This document shows, one piece after another, positions 55,773 through 64,000 of a stretch of 64,000 nt of DNA. Numbering within the stretch: the stretch's first letter is position 1; every line of letters starts with the position of its first letter. This DNA comes from Alteraquisediminimonas sediminicola (GTDB taxonomy: Bacteria > Pseudomonadota > Alphaproteobacteria > Sphingomonadales > Sphingomonadaceae). The notes under the pieces were generated by a model that had not been told where the DNA came from, ran no database searches, and saw only the letters and a list, made by a program, of their open reading frames with translations. Position numbers and translations under genes: made by a program. The stretch is from NCBI RefSeq assembly GCF_019740335.1, contig NZ_JAHXZS010000001.1:868001-932000 (forward strand), in the 5' to 3' direction.

Positions 55773-56806
55773 TGCTCGTCAAACTGCCTGAAATGCAACG
55801 GGCGCTGGCGGCGGCTGCGCCCGACATTCGGCTATATCTTTTTTACGGGCCGGATGAATCCGCCTCCAATGAACTGGCGAACAGCCTGACAGCCGCCCTT
55901 GGCGCTGGCACCGAACGGCTGGACATGACCGGCGCGCAATTGAAGGACGACCCTGCCCGCCTCGCGGATGAGGCCGCGGCCTTTTCGATGTTTGGCGGGC
56001 AACAACATATCCGCGTGACCGGCAGCGGCGATGAACTCGTCCCGGCTGTCACTGCCCTATTGGAACTGCCGCAGACCAATCACGCCGTGACCATCGTCAC
56101 CGGCACGCTGCGCAAGGATGCCAAATTATTGAGCTTGGTCCGCGACCATCCGCACACGCGCTGCCTTGAAAGCTATGTCCCCGGCGGACAGGATGCGACC
56201 GCATTGGTCCGCGCCCTTGCTGCCACCTCTTTCCTCCGCGTCGATCAGGATATCGCCAGCCGGCTGACCGAAATGGTCGGTAATGACCGGGCGCTGATCG
56301 CCCGCGAGATCGAAAAATACGCGCTTTACCTCGATGCCGATGAAGGCGCGGTGCGCACACTCGATCACGACACGATCGACCTGCTCGGCGCAGATAATGA
56401 TGAGGGCAATGTGGGCGCGATCGCCAATGCCGTGTTTGCGGGCGATCCGGACACCCTCACCCATGAACTGGATCTGTTCGCGACGGCCTCCTCGCCTGCG
56501 GCCATGATCATCCGCGTGCTGATGCGCCGCGCCCATCTCCTGCTCGGCCTTGCGCAGGACATGGCGACAACGGGCCGCAGCGCCTCTGACACGGTCGAGG
56601 CGCGGGGCAAGGCGATCTTTTGGAAAGACAAGCCGTCGATCAAGGTCCAGCTCAGCCGCTGGCCGCTCGCCCGGCTCGAAACCGCGCATAGCCGCTTGCT
56701 GCAACTGGAGCGCGACGATCGTGGGCCACAGGCGCTGGGCATGACCCGGCTGGGCGAGGAACTGTTCACGCTCTGCCGACAGGCGGCGCGCGCCGGACGG
56801 CGTTAA
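55772..56806 (+). CDS. holA: DNA polymerase III delta subunit
   Basis: A 344-residue HolA: YLFYGPDESASNELANSL near the N-terminus corresponds to the degenerate P-loop region of delta, and the C-terminal collar domain has AIFWKDKPSIKVQLSRWPLARLETA. Delta opens the sliding clamp within the clamp loader, so this window encodes two clamp-loader subunits (chi is at 8.7 kb). It overlaps lptE by 1 bp and the convergent symporter gene by 4 bp. Confidence 0.93.
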   Translation: MLVKLPEMQRALAAAAPDIRLYLFYGPDESASNELANSLTAALGAGTERLDMTGAQLKDDPARLADEAAAFSMFGGQQHIRVTGSGDELVPAVTALLELPQTNHAVTIVTGTLRKDAKLLSLVRDHPHTRCLESYVPGGQDATALVRALAATSFLRVDQDIASRLTEMVGNDRALIAREIEKYALYLDADEGAVRTLDHDTIDLLGADNDEGNVGAIANAVFAGDPDTLTHELDLFATASSPAAMIIRVLMRRAHLLLGLAQDMATTGRSASDTVEARGKAIFWKDKPSIKVQLSRWPLARLETAHSRLLQLERDDRGPQALGMTRLGEELFTLCRQAARAGRR

Positions 56807-57768
56807 ACGCCCTCTCGCCCCAATCGCCGCGCCAGAATCGCACAGACGATCAACTGGATCTGGTGAAAGATCATCAACGGCAACAGTGCCAAGCCGACCG
56901 CGCCGACCGGCAGCAACACCTTGGCCATCGGCACCCCGGCGGCAAGGCTCTTTTTCGATCCGGCCATCAGCATCGCAATCCGATCCGCCCGGTCGATTCC
57001 GGCCAAGCGGCTCGCCCACCAGCCAATGCCCATGACCAGCGCCAGCAACACGCCACACAGGCCCATCAGTATCGCCAGCTCGCTCACACCCACCTGCGAC
57101 CAGATACCGCCCACCACAGCGGCTGAAAACGCCGCATAGACCGCCATGATGATCGTGCTACGGTCGGTCAGGCTGACCAGCCCCTTATGGGCCGACACCC
57201 AGCCAATAAACAAAGGTCGGAGCAATTGGCCCGCGACGAAGGGTAGGAACAATTGCCACAGGATGCGGTCGAACTGATCGAGACCGATGCCCTCGCCCCC
57301 CCGCGTCCCGATCAACAGCCCCGCGATCACCGGCGTCAGCGCCATGCCCAACAGGTTCGATAATCCCGCCGCCGTCACGGCCGCCGCGACATTCCCGCGC
57401 GCAATCGAGGTAAAGGCGATGGAGGACTGCACCGTCGACGGCAGTGCGCACAAAAACAATACCCCCAGCCACAAGGCAGGCGTTAACAGTCCCGGCAACA
57501 GATAATGCAGTCCCAGCCCCAAAAGGGGAAACAACACAAAGGTCGTGGCAACAATCGCGCCATGCAGCCGCCAGTTCACCAACGCCGCCCATAAGGCGTC
57601 ACGCGGCAATTTCACCCCATGCATAAAAAACAACAGCATGATCGCGGCTGTCACCAGCCCATCGACCCATAAGGCAACAACACCCTGTGCGGGCAGCAAC
57701 GCCGCCAGCACCACCGCGCCCAGCAGGGCCGCGATGAACGGCTCCGGCAACCAGCGCGGCCATGCCAT
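56803..57768 (-). CDS. bile acid:sodium symporter family (SBF-like, YfeH type) protein
   Basis: A 321-residue membrane protein with ten hydrophobic helices. FLCALPSTVQSSIAFTSIARGNVAAA and MLMAGSKKSLAAGVPMAKVL are the two crossing-motif regions of the SBF-like/YfeH branch of the BASS superfamily. The substrate is unknown; organic anions are usual. It starts 5 bp after the adk stop on the same strand, in the place where rpsM normally follows in alphaproteobacteria. Confidence 0.87.
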   Translation of the reverse strand: MAWPRWLPEPFIAALLGAVVLAALLPAQGVVALWVDGLVTAAIMLLFFMHGVKLPRDALWAALVNWRLHGAIVATTFVLFPLLGLGLHYLLPGLLTPALWLGVLFLCALPSTVQSSIAFTSIARGNVAAAVTAAGLSNLLGMALTPVIAGLLIGTRGGEGIGLDQFDRILWQLFLPFVAGQLLRPLFIGWVSAHKGLVSLTDRSTIIMAVYAAFSAAVVGGIWSQVGVSELAILMGLCGVLLALVMGIGWWASRLAGIDRADRIAMLMAGSKKSLAAGVPMAKVLLPVGAVGLALLPLMIFHQIQLIVCAILARRLGREGV

Positions 57769-57773
57769 CGGGC

Positions 57774-58424
57774 TTATCCCTTCAGAATCGCCTCAATCGC
57801 GGTGCTGACCAGATCGATATCGGCCATGCCGTCAACCTTGGCCACCAGACCGCGCGATTCATAGATTGGCAGGATCGGTGCGGTCTTGGCGCGATATTCG
57901 GCCATGCGGGTGCGGACAGTCGCTTCATTGTCATCGGGACGACGCTTGAACTCAGTCCCACCGCATTGATCGCAAACGCCTTCAACCTTTGGCTGCAGAT
58001 AGCGGTCATGATAGCCCTGATTGCACGTCGCGCAGGTATAGCGACCAGTGATGCGATCGACCAATGCGTCTTCATCGACCACCAGTTCAATGACATGATC
58101 AAGCTTGCGTCCACGTGACGACAGGATCTCATCCAGCGACAGCGCCTGTGCCTCGGTGCGCGGATAGCCGTCAAAGATGACGCCCTTGCCTGCGCCCAAA
58201 CGATCCAGCTCTTCACCGATGATCCCGGACACGATCTCATCCGACACCAGTCCGCCCGCATCCATCACCGCCTTGGCCTGCAAGCCGGTGGGCGTCCCCG
58301 CCTTCACCGCCGCCCGCAACATATCGCCGGTGGAGAGCTGCACCATGTCATGCTCGTCTTGAAGACGACTCGCCTGCGTGCCCTTGCCTGCGCCCGGAGG
58401 GCCCAACAAAATGATGTCCTTCAT
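57774..58424 (-). CDS. adk: adenylate kinase
   Basis: A 216-residue long-form adenylate kinase. The P-loop is LLGPPGAGKGTQA, the NMP site DGYPRTEAQA, and the LID carries a zinc-type Cys4 set (TCATCNQGYH and VCDQCGG). It interconverts ATP, AMP and ADP. It closes the spc ribosomal protein operon after secY, 66 bp away, with an AAGGGGG ribosome site. Confidence 0.97.
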   Translation of the reverse strand: MKDIILLGPPGAGKGTQASRLQDEHDMVQLSTGDMLRAAVKAGTPTGLQAKAVMDAGGLVSDEIVSGIIGEELDRLGAGKGVIFDGYPRTEAQALSLDEILSSRGRKLDHVIELVVDEDALVDRITGRYTCATCNQGYHDRYLQPKVEGVCDQCGGTEFKRRPDDNEATVRTRMAEYRAKTAPILPIYESRGLVAKVDGMADIDLVSTAIEAILKG

Positions 58425-58490
58425 GCATCCCCCTTGTGAGCGACTTTGAATGCAGCGACGGATGCATGTCCCGTCGCGCGGTTATAGATA

Positions 58491-59867
58491 TTAGCGGGTG
58501 GTCCGACCGGTCTTCAGCTTCGCCTTCTTGATCAAATTCCCATATTGATGGGCGATCAGATGGCTTTGAATCTGACTCACGGTGTCCATCGTGACGTTCA
58601 CCACGATCAACAGGCTAGTCCCGCCAAGATAAAATGGAATACCCATGCGCGAAATCAGGAATTCCGGCGCAAGGCACAGCACGGTCAGATAGGCCGCGCC
58701 AATCACGGTCACGCGGGTCAGCACATAATCGAGATAGGTCTCGGTATGTTTGCCCGGACGAATGCCCGGAATGAACCCGCCATAACGCTTGAGATTTTCC
58801 GCCGTTTCTTCCGGATTGAACACCACCGCCGTGTAGAAAAAGCAAAAGAAGATGATCCCGGCGGCATAAAGCGCCATGTACAAGGGCGAACCATGCTGCA
58901 ACGCGCTGGTGATCGTCAGCAGGATTTCATTGCCGGTGCTGTCGGTCGCGCCCTTGCTGGCCGTGCCCGCAAATTGCGCGATCGTCAGCGGCAACAACAG
59001 CAATGACGATGCAAAGATCGGCGGAATCACGCCTGCGGTATTGATCTTGAGCGGCAGATGCGACTTGTCAGCCTGCATCATCCCGCGCTGCGTTGCACGC
59101 TTGGGATATTGGATCAGCACACGACGCTGCGCGCGTTCCATGAAGCAAATGCCCCAGATCAGGCCAATCGCCAGCACCAACACGCCGATGATGATCAGCG
59201 GCGACATCGTACCGGTCCGGCCACCTTCAAACACCTTGGCGAGCGAAGTCGGCAAATGCGCGACAATCCCGGCCATGATGATGAGCGACACGCCATTACC
59301 GATGCCGCGACTCGTGATCTGCTCACCCAGCCACATCAGGAACATCGTCCCGCCAATCAAGGACACGACAGCCGTCATCCGGAACAACATACCCGGTTCA
59401 ACCACCGCGCTCACGCCCTGCGACGCCCCCCAGCTCTCCAAGCCCACCGCAATGGTATAGGCCTGAAACGCGGTCAGCAGCACCGTGCCGTAACGGGTAT
59501 ATTGGTTGATCTTTTTACGACCTGATTCGCCTTCTTTCTTCAAAGACTGCAGCGAAGGCACCAACGTCGTCCCCAACTGCACGACGATCGACGCGGTAAT
59601 ATAGGGCATGACACCGAGCGCGATGAGGCTCATCCGCTCCAGACCACCACCAGAAAAGGTGTTGAAGAAATCAAGCACACCGCCCTTGGTCGTCTCGAAC
59701 AGGCTCGCCATGGCGACCGGATCGATCCCCGGCAGCGGCACGAAACTCAGAAACCGGAATACCACCAACGCGCCCAGCGTGAACCAGAGCCGATTTTTCA
59801 GCTCCGCCGCTTGGGCAAAATTACCGAGGTTCATGTTGGCGGCCATATTTTCCGCAGCGGATGCCAT
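58491..59867 (-). CDS. secY: preprotein translocase subunit SecY
   Basis: A 458-residue ten-helix translocon channel. Blocks include FVPLPGIDPVAM, the helix-2 plug region with GVMPYITASIVVQL, and GNGVSLIIMAGIVAHLP; the cytoplasmic loop YFAYTAVVF-like segment (FFCFFYTAVVFNPEETAENLKRYGGFIPG) is the family signature. It forms the inner membrane channel for exported and membrane proteins. An intrinsic terminator lies between it and rplO, so a separate promoter in 59868-59941 is likely. Confidence 0.97.
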   Translation of the reverse strand: MASAAENMAANMNLGNFAQAAELKNRLWFTLGALVVFRFLSFVPLPGIDPVAMASLFETTKGGVLDFFNTFSGGGLERMSLIALGVMPYITASIVVQLGTTLVPSLQSLKKEGESGRKKINQYTRYGTVLLTAFQAYTIAVGLESWGASQGVSAVVEPGMLFRMTAVVSLIGGTMFLMWLGEQITSRGIGNGVSLIIMAGIVAHLPTSLAKVFEGGRTGTMSPLIIIGVLVLAIGLIWGICFMERAQRRVLIQYPKRATQRGMMQADKSHLPLKINTAGVIPPIFASSLLLLPLTIAQFAGTASKGATDSTGNEILLTITSALQHGSPLYMALYAAGIIFFCFFYTAVVFNPEETAENLKRYGGFIPGIRPGKHTETYLDYVLTRVTVIGAAYLTVLCLAPEFLISRMGIPFYLGGTSLLIVVNVTMDTVSQIQSHLIAHQYGNLIKKAKLKTGRTTR

Positions 59868-59941
59868 AGGTCTGACCTTATTAGAACGAGTGGGCTGGAA
59901 AGAGTGACGAAACGAAGCCCGAAAGACTCCGAAAAAATAAA

Positions 59942-59973
59942 AGGCGGCGAAGAGCGTAATGCCCTCGCCGCCT
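59942..59973 (-). terminator. intrinsic terminator between rplO and secY
   Basis: On the minus strand AGGCGGCGA pairs with TCGCCGCCT (9 bp), extended by GAGGGC/GCTCTT with G-U pairs around loop ATTAC, and is followed directly by TTTATTTTTTC. This is a textbook Rho-independent terminator inside the spc operon, 52 bp beyond the rplO stop. Confidence 0.88.
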
Positions 59974-60024
59974 CATATACTCAGTGGATCGACAATGTCT
60001 AATCCTACCGACAAAATCAGGCGA

Positions 60025-60555
60025 TTAGCCCTTTTTCGCCAGCCGTGCCGCGCGGGACACGCCCTTTTTCGCGGCAGCCTTTTCGCCAGCCGGGACAACG
60101 ACGATCACGTCAACCGAACCGCCAGCCGCTTCAACCGCAGCCTTTGCCGCAGCCGACGCACCAGCAACCTTCAGGTTGATCTTCGCGCTGATCGCACCCT
60201 TGCCGAGCAAACGCACGCCGTCCCTGCCACCACGGGCAACGCCAGCAGCCTGCAACGCGGCGTGATCGATCACAGCCGAGATGTCGAGCTTGCCGCCTTC
60301 AACCAGCTTCTGGAGCTGGCCGAGGTTCACTTCAGCATAGTCCTTGCCGAACGGGTTGTTGAAACCACGCTTAGGCAGACGCATGTGAAGCGGCATCTGA
60401 CCGCCTTCAAAACCCTTGATCGAGACGCCCGAGCGGCTCTTCTGACCCTTCTGGCCTCGACCAGCGGTCTTGCCCACGCCCGAACCGATACCACGGCCGA
60501 CGCGGACGCGACCCTTGCGGGCGCCATTATTGTCACGGAGTTCGTTGAGTTTCAT
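60025..60555 (-). CDS. rplO: 50S ribosomal protein L15
   Basis: A 176-residue L15: [39 protein letters not shown] and [18 protein letters not shown] are diagnostic. The C-terminal Ala/Lys-rich extension (KAAVEAAGG to AARLAKKG) is slightly longer than in E. coli. The start at 60555 is set by the conserved N-terminus. It is separated from rpmD by 226 nt, unusual for this operon. Confidence 0.97.
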   Translation of the reverse strand: MKLNELRDNNGARKGRVRVGRGIGSGVGKTAGRGQKGQKSRSGVSIKGFEGGQMPLHMRLPKRGFNNPFGKDYAEVNLGQLQKLVEGGKLDISAVIDHAALQAAGVARGGRDGVRLLGKGAISAKINLKVAGASAAAKAAVEAAGGSVDVIVVVPAGEKAAAKKGVSRAARLAKKG

Positions 60556-60586
60556 GATGTTGCACTCGCTTTCGCTATGTTCGCGC

Positions 60587-60634
60587 TGCTGGGGTAACCC
60601 AGCATAGTTAAACTTGGCCCGGACAGATCCGGGC
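60587..60634 (-). promoter_or_regulatory. two hairpins in the long rpmD-rplO gap
   Basis: TGCTGGG gtaa CCCAGCA (60587-60604) and GCCCGGA caga TCCGGGC (60617-60634) are perfect 7-bp stems in the 226-nt stretch 60556-60781 between rpmD and rplO. They lie 32-79 nt upstream of the rplO start, so they could form a leader structure. No gene is supported in the gap. Confidence 0.5.
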
Positions 60635-60781
60635 GATGATATTTCCAAAACCGATCACCCGGCATTGGAAAAGAGCTTGCGCCCTTAACGTCAAATCCCG
60701 CCCGTGTCGAGCCATTTGCAATATCCCAAGAGGAAGACCGCAAATTCAGCACCGACACGAACGGGATAGAGACTTTTTGGT

Positions 60782-60961
60782 TTAGCCTTCCAGGACTTCA
60801 ACCATGTGGCGAACCTTGCGGATCATACCACGGACTTCCGGGGTATCTTCGAGCTCACGCACGCGGTGCATCTTGTTCAGGCCGAGGCCGATCAACGTGC
60901 CACGCTGATCGTCGGTACGGCGGATGGGCGAACCCGTCTGCTTGATCTTGATCTTCGCCAT
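60782..60961 (-). CDS. rpmD: 50S ribosomal protein L30
   Basis: A 59-residue L30: [19 protein letters not shown] at the start, [19 protein letters not shown] in the middle and VEVLEG at the end, all as expected for the family. It starts 6 bp after rpsE ends. It is too short to appear in routine ORF lists. Confidence 0.95.
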   Translation of the reverse strand: MAKIKIKQTGSPIRRTDDQRGTLIGLGLNKMHRVRELEDTPEVRGMIRKVRHMVEVLEG

Positions 60962-60967
60962 ATCGAA

Positions 60968-61690
60968 TTACTCCGCGATCGCTTCGGCGGCTGCTTCGGC
61001 TTCTGCCACCGATGCACCACCACGACCCAGCAAATCGGCAATCTTCTTGCCGCGACGCTGTGCCACCGATTTGGGGCTGGTCTGTTCCTTGAGCGCCTCA
61101 AAGGTGGCGCGGATCATGTTGTACGGGTTGGAAGTACCGACCGACTTGGTCACCACGTCCGCAACGCCCAACGATTCGAAGATGGCGCGCATTGGGCCAC
61201 CCGCGATGATCCCGGTTCCCTGCGGTGCCGAACGAAGCGTCACGCGGCCTGCGCCGAAGTGACCCTTGCCGTCATGATGCAGGGTGCGGCCTTCACGCAA
61301 AGGCACGCGCACCATCGCCTTTTTGGCGGCGGCAGTTGCCTTGGTGATGGCTTCCGGCACTTCGCGTGCCTTGCCATGGCCAAAGCCAACGCGGCCCTTG
61401 CCATCGCCAACCACGACGAGCGCGGCGAAACCAAAGCGCTTACCGCCCTTAACCGTCTTCGAAACGCGGTTGATGTGAACCAGCTTTTCGATCAGTTCTT
61501 CGCCCTGCTCTTCCGAGCCACGACGATCGTCACGACGGCCACGGCCGCCTTCACGGCCACGACCGCCAGCGTTGCGGTCGTTGCCGCCACGCCCACGGCC
61601 GCCACGGCCACGATTTTCGTTCGGTGCGGCGTCGGCCGACGCACCTTCGGCGCCTGCGGCAGCCTGGATGTTTGCTTCGTCTGCCATCAT
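60968..61690 (-). CDS. rpsE: 30S ribosomal protein S5
   Basis: A 240-residue S5, about 70 residues longer than E. coli S5 because of an N-terminal Arg/Gly-rich extension ([19 protein letters not shown]). The core begins [19 protein letters not shown] and includes [20 protein letters not shown]. Such RGG extensions are common in sphingomonad S5 and may bind RNA. ATG at 61690 shares its A with the rplR stop (TGATG). Confidence 0.96.
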   Translation of the reverse strand: MMADEANIQAAAGAEGASADAAPNENRGRGGRGRGGNDRNAGGRGREGGRGRRDDRRGSEEQGEELIEKLVHINRVSKTVKGGKRFGFAALVVVGDGKGRVGFGHGKAREVPEAITKATAAAKKAMVRVPLREGRTLHHDGKGHFGAGRVTLRSAPQGTGIIAGGPMRAIFESLGVADVVTKSVGTSNPYNMIRATFEALKEQTSPKSVAQRRGKKIADLLGRGGASVAEAEAAAEAIAE

Positions 61691-62046
61691 CAAAACTCCA
61701 GTCCGCCCTCACGGGCAGCATCGGCCAGCGCTTTCACGCGGCCATGGAACAGGAAACCACCGCGGTCGAACACGACCTTGGTAACGCCAGCGGCCTGGGC
61801 CTTCGCCGCGACGCGCTTGCCGACTTCGGCAGCCGCTTCGCAGGTCGTGCCGACCTTGCCACGGACGTCCTTGTCGAGCGTCGAAGCTGCAGCAACCGTA
61901 TGACCCTGAGTATCGTCGATAATCTGGGCATAGATATGCTGGCCGGAGCGATGGATCGAAAGGCGGGGACGTTGACCACCCTTGGCCCGCAACGCAGTGC
62001 GGACGCGCTGGCGGCGCTTTGCAAAGGCTGAAAGAATTTTTGCCAT
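61690..62046 (-). CDS. rplR: 50S ribosomal protein L18
   Basis: A 118-residue L18 with [37 protein letters not shown] and the C-terminal [20 protein letters not shown], which binds 5S rRNA. It sits 3 bp after rplF and overlaps rpsE by one base. Confidence 0.97.
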   Translation of the reverse strand: MAKILSAFAKRRQRVRTALRAKGGQRPRLSIHRSGQHIYAQIIDDTQGHTVAAASTLDKDVRGKVGTTCEAAAEVGKRVAAKAQAAGVTKVVFDRGGFLFHGRVKALADAAREGGLEF

Positions 62047-62049
62047 GGC

Positions 62050-62583
62050 TTACTTCTTCTTCCCTTCCTTGCGGAAAATGAATTCCCCGCGATACTTGAT
62101 GCCCTTGCCCTTATAAGGCTCCGGCTTGCGCCAGCGACGGACTTCAGCCGCGAACTGGCCTACCATCTGCTTGTCGTTGCCGCTGATTTCGACCGTGGTC
62201 TGATCCGGGGTCTTGACTTCAAGACCTTCCGGGATCGCCATATCGACATCATGCGAATAGCCGAGCTGGAGCTTCAGGTTCTTGCCCTGCGCGTTGGCAC
62301 GATAGCCGACGCCGGTGATTTCCAAGGTCTTCGAAAAGCCCGAGGTCACGCCGTTGATCAGGTTCTGGATCAGCGTCCGCTGCATGCCCCAGAAGGAGCG
62401 TGCACGCTTGGTGCTGTTGATCGGCTGGACCGAAATCGAGCCTTCTTCCAGTGCATAAGTGACTTGGTCAGCGAGCGGAATCGAAAGCGTGCCCTTCGGA
62501 CCCTTTACCGACAGCTGGCCGCCGTCGATCGACGCCGTCACCCCAGCAGGGATCGGGACAGGTTTCTTACCAATGCGGCTCAT
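62050..62583 (-). CDS. rplF: 50S ribosomal protein L6
   Basis: A 177-residue L6 with both L6 folds: [26 protein letters not shown] and the C-terminal [21 protein letters not shown], the family signature near the peptidyl-transferase and factor-binding region. It overlaps rpsH by one base (TGATG). Confidence 0.97.
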   Translation of the reverse strand: MSRIGKKPVPIPAGVTASIDGGQLSVKGPKGTLSIPLADQVTYALEEGSISVQPINSTKRARSFWGMQRTLIQNLINGVTSGFSKTLEITGVGYRANAQGKNLKLQLGYSHDVDMAIPEGLEVKTPDQTTVEISGNDKQMVGQFAAEVRRWRKPEPYKGKGIKYRGEFIFRKEGKKK

Positions 62584-62978
62584 CAGAATACCTCCGCAAG
62601 CACTTCGCCGCCGACGTTCTGGTCACGCGCTTCCGCGTCAGACAGAACACCCTTAGGCGTCGAAACAATCATGATGCCCAGGCCATTGCGGACACGCGGC
62701 AATTCCTTGCTGCCGGAATAAACCCGACGGCCCGGCTTCGACACGCGCGACACATGCTGGATCGCGGGGCGGCCTTCAAAATACTTCAGTTCGATACGGA
62801 TACCGTCATGACCACCAACCTGTTCGTCGGTGTAGCCACGGATGTAACCTTCGCGCTGAAGCACGTCGAGCACGCGAGTGCGGAGCTTGGACGCGGGGGT
62901 TACCACGCTGTCCTTCTTCGCCTGCTGCCCGTTGCGGATGCGGGTGAGCATATCACCCAATGGATCGGTCAATGCCAT
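62583..62978 (-). CDS. rpsH: 30S ribosomal protein S8
   Basis: A 131-residue S8: [16 protein letters not shown] at the start and [19 protein letters not shown] near the end are diagnostic. In E. coli S8 represses the spc operon at its mRNA; whether that operates here is not visible because the leader is outside the window. Confidence 0.97.
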   Translation of the reverse strand: MALTDPLGDMLTRIRNGQQAKKDSVVTPASKLRTRVLDVLQREGYIRGYTDEQVGGHDGIRIELKYFEGRPAIQHVSRVSKPGRRVYSGSKELPRVRNGLGIMIVSTPKGVLSDAEARDQNVGGEVLAEVF

Positions 62979-62991
62979 CTTACGACTATCC

Positions 62992-63297
62992 TTACCAGCT
63001 CGACTTGGTGAGACCGGGGATCAGGCCCATGTTGCCCAGTTCCCGCAGCTGCACACGACACAGCCGGAATTTACGATAATAGGCACGCGGACGGCCCGTC
63101 ACTTCGCAGCGGTTACGCACGCGGGTGGGGTTCGCGTTGCGCGGAACTTCTGCCAGCTTCAGCCGGGCGATCAGACGCTCGGTTTCATCCAGGCTTTCAT
63201 CAGCCGCAACAGCCTTCAGACGCGCATATTTGCCGGCATATTTCTTGACCAGCTTTTTACGCTTTTCGTTCTTATTAATCGAACTCAGTTTCGCCAT
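62992..63297 (-). CDS. rpsN: 30S ribosomal protein S14
   Basis: A 101-residue S14 of the long, zinc-free type: [20 protein letters not shown] at the start and [21 protein letters not shown] carrying the core motif, with only isolated cysteines instead of the two CxxC pairs of the short form. It lies 34 bp after rplE. Confidence 0.97.
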   Translation of the reverse strand: MAKLSSINKNEKRKKLVKKYAGKYARLKAVAADESLDETERLIARLKLAEVPRNANPTRVRNRCEVTGRPRAYYRKFRLCRVQLRELGNMGLIPGLTKSSW

Positions 63298-63331
63298 GAC
63301 TTAAGTTCTCGCTCCTTTCGGCAAGGACGGC

Positions 63332-63910
63332 TCAGGCCGCCTGCTGGGATTCCTGTTCCACCGGGAAGGGGAAGTTGAAGAGACGCAGCAATTCGCGCGC
63401 TTCTTCATCGGTCTTCGCAGTGGTGGTGACAATAACATCCATGCCGCGCACCTTGTCGATGGCGTCATAGCTGATTTCTGGGAACACCAGCTGTTCCTTC
63501 AGGCCCATGGCATAATTGCCACGACCGTCGAACGACTTGGGGTTCAGGCCGCGAAAGTCACGAACGCGCGGCAGCGCGATGGTGATCAAGCGATCCAGAA
63601 ATTCATACATATTGTTACGGCGCAACGTGACCTTGCAGCCAATCGGCATGCCTTCACGCAGCTTGAAAGTTGCGACCGACTTCTTGGCCTTGGCGATCAC
63701 CGGCTTTTGACCAGCAATCAATTCCATTTCCGCAGCAGCGATTTCAACTTTCTTCTTATCCTGGGTTGCTTCGCCCACGCCCATGTTGAGGACGATCTTA
63801 CCGAGCTTCGGCACTTCCATGATATTCTTGTAGCCGAACTTTTCCATCATCGCCTTGGCGATGGTGTCTTCGTACAGCTTTTGCATACGAGGCTTGTAAG
63901 CATCAGCCAT
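63332..63910 (-). CDS. rplE: 50S ribosomal protein L5
   Basis: A 192-residue L5: [40 protein letters not shown] and [19 protein letters not shown] identify it; it binds 5S rRNA in the central protuberance. The start MADAYKPRM at 63910 lies within the last 8 bp of rplX. A longer upstream frame runs antisense-free through rplX but has no family similarity. Confidence 0.97.
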   Translation of the reverse strand: MADAYKPRMQKLYEDTIAKAMMEKFGYKNIMEVPKLGKIVLNMGVGEATQDKKKVEIAAAEMELIAGQKPVIAKAKKSVATFKLREGMPIGCKVTLRRNNMYEFLDRLITIALPRVRDFRGLNPKSFDGRGNYAMGLKEQLVFPEISYDAIDKVRGMDVIVTTTAKTDEEARELLRLFNFPFPVEQESQQAA

Positions 63911-64000
63911 TGATCGTCTCCCCGGACTTGACGGCAACACGAACCTTCTTGCCATCCTTGACCTCGAAACGGACACGCGTCGGTGCACCAGTCTTAGGAT
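63903..64000 (-). CDS. rplX: 50S ribosomal protein L24 (partial, runs off the window)
   Basis: The last 31 codons plus stop of L24: ...[20 protein letters not shown] and [10 protein letters not shown] match the family C-terminus (RVAVKSGE-type ending). It overlaps the rplE start by 8 bp. The remainder, and the rest of the S10/spc cluster, lies beyond the window end. Confidence 0.9.
   Translation of the reverse strand, partial: PKTGAPTRVRFEVKDGKKVRVAVKSGETING

Noticed and set aside
58455-58477. Hairpin GCGACGG / CCGTCGC between secY and adk as a terminator
   Set aside because: Only 7 bp with a 9-nt loop and no U-tract; the adjacent genes are expected to be co-transcribed.
60552-60758. 68-codon frame in the rpmD-rplO gap
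   Set aside because: No ribosome site or recognisable domain; it runs through the two hairpins and into the rplO start.

Overview
The window is a roughly 60 % GC chromosomal segment of an alphaproteobacterium, most probably a sphingomonad (Sphingomonadales). The evidence is the gene order pepA-holC next to lptD-surA-pdxA-ksgA, leuS-lptE-holA behind a DUF3576 lipoprotein, a two-domain cold-shock protein, a DksA with a reduced zinc site and many alphaproteobacterial versions of housekeeping proteins. Species cannot be named from the sequence alone.

Layout. 1-3.5 kb: end of a putative gamma-glutamyl polyamine pathway (glutamine synthetase-like ligase, FAD oxidoreductase, class III aminotransferase). 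3.6-10.6 kb: DUF218-ftsX-ftsE, a zinc-ribbon membrane protein, a MATE exporter, ndk, and pepA-holC. 10.7-16.3 kb: lptD-surA-pdxA-ksgA, an outer-membrane biogenesis operon with overlapping genes. 16.4-22.1 kb, minus strand: TPR protein, rsmB, guaB, an M28 peptidase and a CitE-like lyase. 22.1-31.3 kb: slipin-NfeD, trmFO, a fatty acyl-AMP ligase, recX, a double cold-shock protein, DUF192 and kup. 31.4-36.3 kb: the cytochrome c maturation genes ccmCDEFGHI, almost every junction overlapping. 36.4-45.1 kb: EamA transporter, dksA, a 62-residue unknown, rimO, MgtC/DUF4010 protein, a P-type ATPase and an aminotransferase.

45.1-49.5 kb is a compact, more AT-rich accessory island ending beside tRNA-Lys(CTT). 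It carries two homologous winged-helix regulators, one of them an exact tandem duplication of the domain with a 110-residue period, sharing a 16-bp upstream element. Next come a LysM/VgrG3-like muramidase, an LprI-type periplasmic lysozyme-inhibitor homologue and a third exported protein in one tight operon. This looks like a cell-wall toxin with its immunity protein and dedicated regulators, and it is the best candidate for something undescribed. No integrase or transposase is visible.

49.7-56.8 kb: tRNA-Lys, queG, a porin-like protein, a DUF3576 lipoprotein and leuS-lptE-holA. 56.8-64 kb, minus strand: rplX(partial)-rplE-rpsN-rpsH-rplF-rplR-rpsE-rpmD-rplO-secY-adk (the spc operon) followed by a bile-acid-symporter-family gene instead of rpsM. 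The operon has an unusual 226-nt gap between rpmD and rplO and a canonical intrinsic terminator between rplO and secY.

Two families of non-coding repeats sit at gene ends, mostly between convergent genes. One is a REP-like pair (3.5 kb and 38 kb). The other is a large structured inverted-repeat element (23.5, 25.0 and 29.0 kb, with a minimal derivative at 16.3 kb) whose local stems covary between copies.
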